This document shows, one piece after another, positions 55,756-64,000 of a stretch of DNA of 64,000 bases; positions within the stretch are counted from its first letter, which is position 1, and each line of letters begins with the position of its first letter. The stretch covers positions 1 to 64,000 of the forward strand of contig CALSMP010000001.1 of assembly GCA_943787485.1 (NCBI GenBank), given 5' to 3'. The notes under the pieces are model-generated. The model did no database searches. It was not told the DNA's origin and was given only the letters and a program-made list of their open reading frames with translations. The DNA comes from an uncultured Luminiphilus sp. (lineage in GTDB: Bacteria; Pseudomonadota; Gammaproteobacteria; Pseudomonadales; Halieaceae). Made by a program: the position numbers and the translations under genes.

Positions 55756-58700
55756 ATGCAAAAGACAATGCTATCAGTGAACGTTGAGCGGGGGCGGTCA
55801 GCAGGGCATCCACACCAGCTCATCCGGGGGCCGTTGTTTACGCTCCGCAGCGACCTGCGGACAGGTGTGCTACTTATCGCTGCATTGCTGATTGCTTTGG
55901 GTTGGTCTGGCCTCTCCTCAGCCCAGACCCATGGCAACGCTTTTTCCTCGTTAGTAAATACCGTCCAAGGCGCGAGAACCGGAACTGGCGGAGATAAAAC
56001 GGGAGGCGGGACTACTCCAACAGATGCGACGGATTATTTTATCCAGTACGTGGATCCAGTCGTGCAGAGTAACTGCGTTGCTTGTCACCGTCCTGGTCTG
56101 GTGGCCGAGCAACAGGGCGCTCGCTTGCTTTTTGGGAATGACGCGACCGCTAATGAACAGGCTGTCTATGAGTTCGTATCCCGCGACGGCGTTGGTGCCG
56201 ATTGGTTGCTTAATAAAATTGCTGGCGATCTGAATCACGGCGGCGGCGCCGTCTTAAGCCGAGGCGGCGACGACTACAATAAGTTTGCCGAGTATCTGAC
56301 ACTGGCCACAGGCGCTAATACGGGTGGTGGCGACGTCGGCATTGCCAATCTATGGGCTGGCACCCAGCTTGAACCGCGGGAGACAACGCTGCGTCGAGCG
56401 GGCATTCTCCTGTCCGGGACACTCCCATCTGCTGAGATGATTAATCGTGCGAAGGTCTCAGATGAAGCCCTCCGGGCCGAGGTGCTCAGGCTGATGGTGG
56501 GAGATGGGTTTCATGACTTTTTAATTAATGGTGCCAATGATCAGCTGCTTACTGATGGTCTGAACAATGGCATCGACTTTCAATTTGGATTTTGGGATCG
56601 CTTTCCCGGATTTTCCGCCTACGCTTCCGAGTTACCGGAAGAGCGTCCGGAAGAATTTAACGATTACCACGACAAGCCTTTCTTAGCCCAGAACGAGGCC
56701 GAGTGGGACTTTCGCTGGGCGGTTGTTAGAGAGCCTCTAGAGTTAATCGCAGATATTATTGAAAGTGGGCAATCGTATAAAAAAATATTGACAGCGGATT
56801 ACACCATGGTGAATCCCATGAGCGCCTTCGCGTATCGAGCAGATGTGGATTTTGGCATCGAGTTTCCGGACGCACAGGGGTTCTATGACCGGTCTAAACT
56901 AAACGTTTTCAAGCGAGCGAGAAACCTCGGTCATATCCCCTACGATGATGAGTTCAATTTTGACTGGGAAACACGCACGCATCTCAGCTTCAGTGATTAT
57001 CAGGAATGGCCACACGCGGGTGTCTTGAGTACGCCCGCGTGGCTCGGTCGATACCCTTCAACCGATACTAATCGAAATCGAGCGCGTGCCAGATGGACTT
57101 ACTATCACTTTCTAGGAGTTGATATTGAGAAATCGGCCCCCAGAACAACCGACCCGGATGCACTGGCTGATACAGACAACCCTACCTTGAAAAACCCAGC
57201 CTGTACCGTATGTCATGAACGGATGGATCCTGTGGCGGGCACTTATCAGAGTTTCGGTGACCAAGGAAGTTACCTCGACCAACATGGCGGTAAAGATTCG
57301 TTGCCAGAGTCCTATAAATATCCCGAGTGGCATGGTGGCGAGCCTGGATCAACTGGGTATCAGGAGGGCGATACGTGGTATCGAGATATGCGCGCTCCGG
57401 GGTTTGAGGGGACGAAGGCTTCAGGCACTCAGGACAGCCTGCAATGGTTGGGCCAGCAAATTGTTAATGACCCGCGGTTTTCGGCGCAAGCTGTACGCTT
57501 CTGGTGGCCGGCAATTTTTGGTGAGCGGGCAGCAACGCCACCAGAAAACCCCGATTTACCTGACTATGATGCCAGGCTGATGGCCTTCAACGCGCAAGAG
57601 GCGCTTGTGGGCGAGCTGGCTGAAAAATTTGAAGCTAGTGCATTCAGAGCGAAGCAGTTATTTGCCGATATGATACTTTCGCCTTGGTTCAGGACCAGTG
57701 CGGTCGATGATTCAACTTTGACCGCCGTTCAAAGAGTTGCTTTAGAGAGCGTGGGTAGCGGCCGCCTCTTAACCCCCGAGGAGATTGATCGAAAAAACCG
57801 TGCTGTGTTCGGACGTACCTGGGGTCAACAGGCAATGGGTAATGCGCATGATTACGAGCCGAGCAGTAACTTTAATCGAGGCTGGGGAGGCTACTCCACG
57901 TTCTATGGTGGAATTGATGGCGCCACGGTCACGACGCGAAATAGAAATATGACAGCCTTAATGTCTAACGTGGTAGAAAAAATGGCGTTGGATTTGTCGT
58001 GTCAGGTTGTACTGGAAGAGTTTTCTTACCCGCCTGAGGAGAGGCACCTCTTCAAGTGGGTTGAAAAAACCACCCATCCGTTACAGCTGGCTAACGCGCA
58101 GTTTGATCTTGAAAAAGACCCCGCTGTGAATCAGGAGACGCCTGAATTCTATGAACGGGAACTTGCCTTTACTTCGGGTGATGGTGAGTTGGTTGTAAGA
58201 ATCAGTGATGTGTCCCCTAACGGGTGTATAAGAGATGATGAGAGGAGTACCGATGATCGTTGGGAAGGGTGGTGCTCTCATATTGGCTTGGAGCGCATCG
58301 ACTTAGTGAAAGAAGGTAGGGTTGTTAAGTCGCTGCAGGGTGCGGAGATTGAAAACTTTGCAGGCTTTGCCAATCAACAATGGTATGACGAGGAAACCGG
58401 TGACAGCGGAGACCGAGGGTGGACCAACACCGTTGATGGCAGGACATTCTGGGCCGCGCACACAAACGCGTGGTTTTCATTGGAATTTGATGTCCCCCCG
58501 GGTAGCTATGAGGTTCAGCTCACGCTGGTGAGTTGGTTCAACGAGGGGCATCCCGAATCGGCAGTCTCTACCGATATTGCTGTGTCGAGCCTAAAGTTTG
58601 ATCCTGAATCAGAAGGCGCCTTGCAGGTCTCTCAGCAGCTGCAGGAGCTGTATCGTCGCGGGACGACGAGGGCGATAAGCCCCGATACCCAAGCCAGCAC

Positions 58701-58920
58701 TCTTGACGCGATGATTGATCTTGCACAGGAGTCGTCGAGCAGCAATTCGTGGTTCCAAGGCCATTGTGACATCTGGGCTATATGGAATAACAATGATTAT
58801 CAAGAGAATGATTGGCATGAACTGATGAATAGGGTAAATCAGGACCCCTCTGGCATGATGGTCGCATGGACCATGACGATAAATGCGTTATTGACCAGTT
58901 ATCTGTACCTACACGATTGA
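55756..58920 (+). CDS. Secreted diheme DUF1592/DUF1588-type protein
   Basis: 1,054 residues. Hydrophobic export segment TGVLLIAALLIALGWSGLSSA is at 36-56. A cytochrome c motif CVACH (107-111) follows in the usual DPVVQSNCVACHRPG context. A segment LSGTLPSAEMINRAKVSDEA resembles the DUF1592/DUF1587 helices seen in planctomycete cytochrome-like proteins. A second motif CTVCHERMDPVAGTYQSFG near 483-487 is the DUF1588 signature. Further parts resemble DUF1585-like Trp/Tyr-rich segments and a C-terminal beta region (FSLEFDVPPGSYEVQLTLVS). The function of the family is not established. It pairs with the DUF1501 gene starting 14 bases downstream. It has its own 188-base upstream gap after murU; no clear promoter was chosen. 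Confidence 0.75.
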   Translation: MQKTMLSVNVERGRSAGHPHQLIRGPLFTLRSDLRTGVLLIAALLIALGWSGLSSAQTHGNAFSSLVNTVQGARTGTGGDKTGGGTTPTDATDYFIQYVDPVVQSNCVACHRPGLVAEQQGARLLFGNDATANEQAVYEFVSRDGVGADWLLNKIAGDLNHGGGAVLSRGGDDYNKFAEYLTLATGANTGGGDVGIANLWAGTQLEPRETTLRRAGILLSGTLPSAEMINRAKVSDEALRAEVLRLMVGDGFHDFLINGANDQLLTDGLNNGIDFQFGFWDRFPGFSAYASELPEERPEEFNDYHDKPFLAQNEAEWDFRWAVVREPLELIADIIESGQSYKKILTADYTMVNPMSAFAYRADVDFGIEFPDAQGFYDRSKLNVFKRARNLGHIPYDDEFNFDWETRTHLSFSDYQEWPHAGVLSTPAWLGRYPSTDTNRNRARARWTYYHFLGVDIEKSAPRTTDPDALADTDNPTLKNPACTVCHERMDPVAGTYQSFGDQGSYLDQHGGKDSLPESYKYPEWHGGEPGSTGYQEGDTWYRDMRAPGFEGTKASGTQDSLQWLGQQIVNDPRFSAQAVRFWWPAIFGERAATPPENPDLPDYDARLMAFNAQEALVGELAEKFEASAFRAKQLFADMILSPWFRTSAVDDSTLTAVQRVALESVGSGRLLTPEEIDRKNRAVFGRTWGQQAMGNAHDYEPSSNFNRGWGGYSTFYGGIDGATVTTRNRNMTALMSNVVEKMALDLSCQVVLEEFSYPPEERHLFKWVEKTTHPLQLANAQFDLEKDPAVNQETPEFYERELAFTSGDGELVVRISDVSPNGCIRDDERSTDDRWEGWCSHIGLERIDLVKEGRVVKSLQGAEIENFAGFANQQWYDEETGDSGDRGWTNTVDGRTFWAAHTNAWFSLEFDVPPGSYEVQLTLVSWFNEGHPESAVSTDIAVSSLKFDPESEGALQVSQQLQELYRRGTTRAISPDTQASTLDAMIDLAQESSSSNSWFQGHCDIWAIWNNNDYQENDWHELMNRVNQDPSGMMVAWTMTINALLTSYLYLHD

Positions 58921-58933
58921 TGGAAATCTATAG

Positions 58934-60277
58934 ATGAATTGGAGCCATTCATACAACTTATCCCGACGGAGGATGCTCAAGGGAATGGCTTTAGGAACCT
59001 CCGCACTCACTACTGCCTCGAGCCTCAAGGTTTGGGGCAATAGCGTCGATCCTTACGCTGGACGACTTCTCGTGACTCTTCAGCTTGATGGTGGCGCTGA
59101 CGTTACTCAATTTTGTGACCCAAAAGTGAACACGCCTGGCGAGCCAAAAATTAATCATTGGGCAGACACCTTGGATCCCGGTTCCGTAGGCAACATCCGA
59201 TACGCGCCCGTAGCTGATAATGCTAATTTATTCAGGCGCTATGGTTCGGAGATGGTTGTCATAAATGGCGTTGATGCCCAAACAAATTCTCATGAAACAG
59301 GGAAGCTTTATAATTGGACGGGGAGCAATGCCGAGGGATTGCCCTCAATAACTGCCCTGCACGCAGCCGCTGTGTCTCCCGATCAACCTTTAGCCTATGC
59401 GGTTTATGGTGGCGCTTCCCGAACAGCCGGCCTCATTACGTACAATCGGTTCGATGATGTCTCAAGACTCCGTGAGTTGTCGGAACCTAATCGCTCACCA
59501 TGGGATCCCGGAAATTATCTTCGGCCCGAGTCTGAGCTTATGCTGGCTAGGCGCATCACCAGTCAAACTATTGCAGCGTTACTGGATCAACCTGGTCTAA
59601 CGCCTAGGCAGCGACGAAACCTGGTCAATCAAAAAATAGCGCGAGAGGGTCAAGAAGGACTGGCCAGATTGTCTGATTCGCTTCCTTCGCAGGAAGAAAT
59701 GCAAGAAGCAGAGGAATTTCAGGTTGGTGATTTTAATTTTTGGTCTAATTTGAAGCAGCAAATGCAGGGCGCCCTACTGGTGATGAAGTCGGGTTTGGGG
59801 TCCTCTGCTGATCTGGCGCTAGGCGGCTTTGACTCCCATGATCAACACGATCCTATTCACGAAGCGCTTTACTATCACCTTGCCGAGGCGTTGTATTTCT
59901 TCTGGAATTACGCTGAGGAACTCGGTCTTGCTGATCGGATCGTGCTCGTGATCGGTTCCGACTTCGGACGCACTAATTTTTATAATGACGGTAATGGCAA
60001 AGATCATTGGAACATTGGATCCTACATGGTCATGGAGCAGGGTGCCTCTTGGGGCAACCGCGTGGTTGGGGTGACCGATGAGCTTCATTTTGCTCAGCCA
60101 ATCAACCCTGTTTCTTTGCAGCCTGCCAGCGGTGGTGTGATTTTGACGCCGGCACATGTGCACAAGGCGGTTAGGCGTTATATGGGTATTGATGAGTTTG
60201 CTCAGTCGGTTGGCATGGGGTTGGCCGGTGTGGAGGATATTCCGCTGTTCGATCCCAGTAAAATGACGCTTATCTGA
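58934..60277 (+). CDS. Tat-exported DUF1501 family protein
   Basis: 447 residues with a twin-arginine signal SRRRMLKGMALGTSALTTA. The DUF1501 (sulfatase-fold-related) pattern is clear: LVTLQLDGGADVTQFCDP near the N-terminus, INGVDAQTNSHETG, DLALGGFDSHDQHD, and VLVIGSDFGRTNF with GNGKDHW near the C-terminus. These metal-binding Asp/His positions match alkaline-phosphatase-superfamily folds. DUF1501 genes are usually paired with DUF1592/DUF1588-type cytochrome proteins, as here. The pair may be a periplasmic or surface complex; the substrate is unknown. Confidence 0.85.
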   Translation: MNWSHSYNLSRRRMLKGMALGTSALTTASSLKVWGNSVDPYAGRLLVTLQLDGGADVTQFCDPKVNTPGEPKINHWADTLDPGSVGNIRYAPVADNANLFRRYGSEMVVINGVDAQTNSHETGKLYNWTGSNAEGLPSITALHAAAVSPDQPLAYAVYGGASRTAGLITYNRFDDVSRLRELSEPNRSPWDPGNYLRPESELMLARRITSQTIAALLDQPGLTPRQRRNLVNQKIAREGQEGLARLSDSLPSQEEMQEAEEFQVGDFNFWSNLKQQMQGALLVMKSGLGSSADLALGGFDSHDQHDPIHEALYYHLAEALYFFWNYAEELGLADRIVLVIGSDFGRTNFYNDGNGKDHWNIGSYMVMEQGASWGNRVVGVTDELHFAQPINPVSLQPASGGVILTPAHVHKAVRRYMGIDEFAQSVGMGLAGVEDIPLFDPSKMTLI

Positions 60278-60353
60278 GCTGTAAGGTCGCCTCCTAACAA
60301 AGTTACGCAGTAAAATAGGACTCTTGCCGAGTGCCTAAGAGACTTATGGAAGC

Positions 60354-61028
60354 ATGCCTGATTACCAAATAGCGCCGTCGATCTTATCCGCTGATTTTGC
60401 TCGTTTAGGTCAGGAGGTCGAGTCGGTCCTCTCGGCGGGTGCCGACATTGTTCACTTTGATGTGATGGATAACCACTACGTGCCTAACCTGACCATTGGG
60501 CCGATGGTGTGTAAGGCGCTGCGGGATTACGGTATTGAGGCGCCGATTGACGTGCACCTGATGGTGCAACCGGTAGATGCGCTGATTGGACAGTTTGCTG
60601 ACGCTGGCGCAACGTACATCACCTTTCATCCTGATGCTTCCACCCATGTGGATCGCTCTTTGCAACTTGTGCGCGATGCGGGTTGCCGATCGGGGTTGGT
60701 GTTCAATCCGGCAACCTCACTCGATGCGTTGAAGTACGTCATGGACAAGGTGGATATGATTCTGCTGATGTCAGTGAACCCCGGCTTTGGTGGACAAAAG
60801 TTTATTCCTGCGACCCTCGATAAGCTGCGTGAGGCCAGAGCACTCATTGACGAGAGCGGATTCGATATTCGCCTGGAAGTCGATGGAGGTGTTGGGCCGG
60901 CGAACATCGCCGAGATTGCGGCGGCGGGGGCTGATACTTTTGTGGCGGGATCTGCCATTTTTAATCAGCCGGACTACAAAGCGGTCATTGATCAAATGAG
61001 GCAGGCGCTCGCGACCATAGCCCCATGA
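60354..61028 (+). CDS. rpe: Ribulose-phosphate 3-epimerase
   Basis: 224 residues, standard length. Interconverts ribulose-5-phosphate and xylulose-5-phosphate. [33 protein letters not shown] (metal His/Asp), [25 protein letters not shown] and [13 protein letters not shown] are all present. Its stop overlaps the trpE start (ATGA). In pseudomonads a phosphoglycolate phosphatase (gph) lies between these two genes; it is absent here. Confidence 0.96.
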   Translation: MPDYQIAPSILSADFARLGQEVESVLSAGADIVHFDVMDNHYVPNLTIGPMVCKALRDYGIEAPIDVHLMVQPVDALIGQFADAGATYITFHPDASTHVDRSLQLVRDAGCRSGLVFNPATSLDALKYVMDKVDMILLMSVNPGFGGQKFIPATLDKLREARALIDESGFDIRLEVDGGVGPANIAEIAAAGADTFVAGSAIFNQPDYKAVIDQMRQALATIAP

Positions 61029-62506
61029 TGGATCAAGATGAGTTTTATCGGCTTGTCGCCGATGGTTATAACCGCATTCCCATTGCCCGAACTGTGTTGG
61101 CCGACCTTGAAACGCCACTCTCCGCCTACCGTAAGTTAGCCGCTGGGCCTTATTCCTTTCTCTTTGAGTCGGTGCAGGGTGGCGAGAAATGGGGTCGCTA
61201 CTCCATTATTGGATTGCCGGCAACGCACTGCTATTCGATTTCAGGTAACACGGTTTCGCTGCTTCGTTGTGGCGACGTTCAAGACGTGTTTGAGGTCGCT
61301 GATCCTCTCGTCTACGTCGAAGAGCTTCATGACGACTTCTGCGTAGCGCCTGTAGCCGGCCTGCCGGTATTCCATGGGGGTTTGGTGGGTTATTTCGGGT
61401 ATGACGCGGTGCGCTATGTCGAGCCCAAACTGAGTGGCTCTACCCCTGGTAAGTCTCTCGACACTCCCGACATATTGCTTATGCTGTCGGAGGAGGTACT
61501 TGTTTTCGATAATCTGGCGGGTACCTTAACGCTGATCATTACAGTAGACGCGGAGGAGCCCAAGGCCTACGAGGGGGCCATCGTTCGGCTTGATACTCTG
61601 GAGGCAACGCTGCCTCTCCCAAGCCCGCCGCTGGAGCCGATTAGCTTGCAGGCCAATGATGTCTGTGCCATTGAAGCCCGCGCGCAGTACGCGACTAGCC
61701 AAGCAGAATTTGAAGAGTGGGTTTCCCGGATCAAGGAATACATTCTGGCCGGCGACGTCATGCAGGTGGTGCCGTCCCAACGAATGTCAATTGATTTTAC
61801 TGCCCAGCCAATTTCGCTGTACCGGGCGCTGCGGAATTTGAATCCGTCACCTTATATGTATTTTCTCGACATGGATGATTTTCAAATTGTGGGCTCATCC
61901 CCCGAGATTTTAGTAAGAGCGGAGCAAGGTCGTGTGACCGTTCGACCCATTGCCGGCACTCGTAGGCGGGGCAGAACCGCAGAGGAAGACGAGGCAATGG
62001 CTGCCGAGCTTCTCAACGACCCCAAAGAGATTGCCGAGCATTTGATGCTCATCGATCTGGGGCGCAATGATGTCGGGCGGGTCGCTGAACCGGGGTCGGT
62101 AAAGCTCACCGAGAATATGGTGATCGAGCGGTACTCCCACGTCATGCACATTGTCTCTAACGTCACGGGAACGGCGAGATCGGGCTTATCAGCCATAGAT
62201 GCATTACGTGCGACGCTGCCGGCGGGTACGCTGAGCGGCGCTCCCAAGGTCAGGGCGATGGAAGTTATCGACAGCGTCGAACCAGTTAAGCGCGGAATAT
62301 ACGGTGGTGCGGTGGGTTATCTCTCTTGGGCAGGTGATATGGATACCGCTATTGCCATCCGCACAGCGGTTGTTAAAGACGGGTATGTTCACGTTCAGGC
62401 CGGTGCCGGGGTGGTTGCGGATTCCATCCCTCGTTTAGAATGGGAAGAGACAATGAATAAGGCCCGCGCCATGTTGCGTGCTATTGCTATGGTTGAATCA
62501 ACATGA
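61025..62506 (+). CDS. trpE: Anthranilate synthase component I
   Basis: 493 residues. Chorismate to anthranilate with glutamine-derived ammonia supplied by Trp[20 protein letters not shown] at the N-terminus includes the Ser of the tryptophan feedback site. The catalytic half has [75 protein letters not shown] and [11 protein letters not shown]. No frameshift is seen. No trpG follows within the window; the next gene, a TPR/glycosyltransferase gene, overlaps the trpE stop by ATGA. Confidence 0.96.
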   Translation: MMDQDEFYRLVADGYNRIPIARTVLADLETPLSAYRKLAAGPYSFLFESVQGGEKWGRYSIIGLPATHCYSISGNTVSLLRCGDVQDVFEVADPLVYVEELHDDFCVAPVAGLPVFHGGLVGYFGYDAVRYVEPKLSGSTPGKSLDTPDILLMLSEEVLVFDNLAGTLTLIITVDAEEPKAYEGAIVRLDTLEATLPLPSPPLEPISLQANDVCAIEARAQYATSQAEFEEWVSRIKEYILAGDVMQVVPSQRMSIDFTAQPISLYRALRNLNPSPYMYFLDMDDFQIVGSSPEILVRAEQGRVTVRPIAGTRRRGRTAEEDEAMAAELLNDPKEIAEHLMLIDLGRNDVGRVAEPGSVKLTENMVIERYSHVMHIVSNVTGTARSGLSAIDALRATLPAGTLSGAPKVRAMEVIDSVEPVKRGIYGGAVGYLSWAGDMDTAIAIRTAVVKDGYVHVQAGAGVVADSIPRLEWEETMNKARAMLRAIAMVEST

Positions 62507-64000
62507 CGCAAACAACTCAACAGCCAAGAACAGTAGAAGAGCTCGTCGCCGATATGGAAACCGCCTTCCGGGTTGGGGAGCTGGGCGCTACCGCGTTGGC
62601 TATCTGGGAACTGACCCATCGGTTTCCTGAGCAGGCTTCAGTTGCGCGAATCTATAGCAAGAAGTTGCTCAGAGATCCGGAGTTATCCTCGCTGTCTCTC
62701 GAACAGTTTAGCGCGAATTGCAAGCAGGAAAGAAAGACCGGCGAGCCCGACACATTAGCCCAGCTGGCGGCCATGGGACTCCTTCGTTTTCCAAAAGATC
62801 GGTATCTGTCGCTTAACCTTATCGAGGCATCGGAGAAGTTGCTGCGTCCGGAATGGGGCGAGGCAGCCCTCGAGGCACTCGGTGAGCCCGCCGCCGATGA
62901 TATTGTGTTGCTGAATGCCCATGCGGCGCTGGCGCAGTCGAGAGGGGATCATCAGAGAGCTGTCGATATCCTGAAAAAATTGCTTGACCTTGAGCCTGAC
63001 AATGAAGATCTCAAGAAAAACCTGAGTGGCGCCCTCGCTGGAACGCAGGAATTCGAGCAGGCCATCGCTATTTTGGAAAAGCTGCTGGAGACTTCTGATA
63101 CCGGCAGGGAGATTGTAAACAGGCTGACCAGGCTATACCGCATGGCGGGATCTGATGTCAGCAAGTCGCTCATGGATTTAGATATGAGTTTTTTTGCAGG
63201 TTGTGAGACCTTTGAACAGACGCGAACCCACATCGACATCAATATTTTTTTGCAGGACTTTGAGCAAGGTCGCAGCAGGCATACAAGCGCTCCGATCGAG
63301 CTGGTGTGCCAATCCCGTGACCAGTCTTTGAGCCTGGCTGAGGCTCGAGTTGAACCTCGGGCAAAGGTTCGATGAAGGGCTCGACCATTACGCCACTACG
63401 GTTTGAGGCCTTTCCCTCGGCTCGCCTACATAGCAGCCCACAGCGACCCGGTACGCCGGGTGAGGTTCTCAGCCGATGAGACACTGCTGGTTTGGGCCGA
63501 GCAGGGTCTGGGTGATGAAATTCTCTTTCAGCTACTTTTTGGAAGTATTGGCTACGCGGGTAAAAAATGTAACCGTGGCGATGGATCCAAGGCTGCTCGA
63601 GTTTTTTGCGCCAAAATACCCTGACTGGACCTTCATGAGTCGTTTCGATTTAGCTGAATCACTTCCCGATACTGATTATGCATGTCCTGCGGGCGACCTC
63701 TTCGTTCTTTTCTTTGAAGAGCTGGTAGAGAAGCAATATAAATTCGCTCAGCCATTGATTTCTTGTTCTGCGCAAAGGTTAGACGAAATTCAGCGGTTAT
63801 TACCAACCACTGAAAAACCGCGCGTCGGTATTTCGTGGCGCGGTGGGCAGGGCATTCACGGCAAAATTCGCTCATTGGATCTCCCCTCGTTTATGCATGG
63901 GCTGAGGGACGATCAGGAAGTTGAGATCACCTCATTTCAATATGATGAGGGCCATGAAGAAGCCGTGATTGCGCATGGCGATCGCCGTATCGCGCTGAGC
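62503..64000 (+). CDS. TPR protein with C-terminal glycosyltransferase-like domain, frameshifted, runs off window
   Basis: The first open part (to 63375) is helical TPR-type repeats: [20 protein letters not shown]-like units, then [20 protein letters not shown] and [14 protein letters not shown]. After a shift near 63370 the pieces read [21 protein letters not shown], and [18 protein letters not shown] (about 63487). Then [20 protein letters not shown] and [15 protein letters not shown], the pattern of the heptosyltransferase-like C-terminal domain that follows TPRs in many O-linked or flagellin/glycan-related proteins. At least three shifts occur between 63360 and 63640. The gene starts at an ATG overlapping the trpE stop and continues past base 64000. 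The acceptor is unknown. Confidence 0.7.

Noticed and set aside
1-64000. CRISPR arrays, rRNA genes or insertion sequences
   Set aside because: No regularly spaced repeats, no rRNA signatures and no transposase motifs were seen.

Overview
The window reads as chromosomal DNA of a marine-type gammaproteobacterium (Pseudomonadales/Cellvibrionales-like; this placement is an inference). The evidence is the rpsU-yqeY-dnaG-rpoD macromolecular-synthesis operon with divergent tsaD, the lptD-surA-pdxA-rsmA-apaH set, amgK-murU, rpe-trpE, a ubiquinone-pathway gene (coq7-like), a large TonB-dependent receptor, and sulfotransferase-rich glycan genes. As I recall the Pseudomonas aeruginosa map, this backbone (rpoD, dnaG, yqeY, rpsU, tsaD, folB, cca, apaH, rsmA, pdxA, surA, lptD, amgK, murU, rpe, trpE) occurs there in the same order. 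The window would then be a conserved backbone carrying several accessory insertions.

Layout. 0-1 kb: VapB-like antitoxin with a truncated PIN-toxin remnant, then a tRNA(CAU) whose 3' end is duplicated nearby. 1.3-8.5 kb: coq7, a methyltransferase/tandem-glycosyltransferase gene, a subtilisin-like secreted protease and serA, all broken by single-base frameshifts. 8.6-9.4 kb: an SDR oxidoreductase. 9.7-19.3 kb: an operon of TonB-dependent receptor, diheme cytochrome c lipoprotein, MauG/CcpA-like diheme enzyme and beta-helix-cytochrome c fusion, bracketed by two related histidine kinases. 19.3-26.7 kb: galE, rpoD, dnaG, yqeY, rpsU | tsaD, folB. 26.8-29.8 kb: cca, apaH, rsmA. 30-34.1 kb: a glycan-export ABC transporter, an H-NS-like protein and an unusual glycosyltransferase, sitting between rsmA and pdxA. 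34.3-39.3 kb: pdxA, surA, lptD. 39.6-42.3 kb: zinc metalloprotease. 42.3-53.5 kb: sulfotransferase/glycosyltransferase island ending in a probable sulfotransferase-coiled-coil-GT2-GT4 giant protein. 53.7-55.6 kb: amgK-murU. 55.8-60.3 kb: a secreted DUF1592/DUF1588-type multiheme protein with a Tat-exported DUF1501 protein. 60.4-64 kb: rpe-trpE and a TPR/glycosyltransferase gene running off the end.

How the genes work together. The housekeeping parts serve replication/transcription initiation, outer-membrane LPS assembly, cofactor synthesis, murein sugar recycling and tryptophan synthesis. The accessory parts mostly serve the cell surface: synthesis, sulfation and export of one or more glycans, plus two periplasmic redox modules of unknown substrate.

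Caution on quality. Frameshifts cluster in four patches (about 1-8.4 kb, 26.8-27.6 kb, 49.9-54.1 kb and 63.4-64 kb). Most that I could reconstruct are one-base changes in homopolymer runs, and they hit essential genes. I therefore regard most as assembly or sequencing errors, and I annotate those genes as single CDSs whose true frame must be rebuilt. Base composition was not computed.
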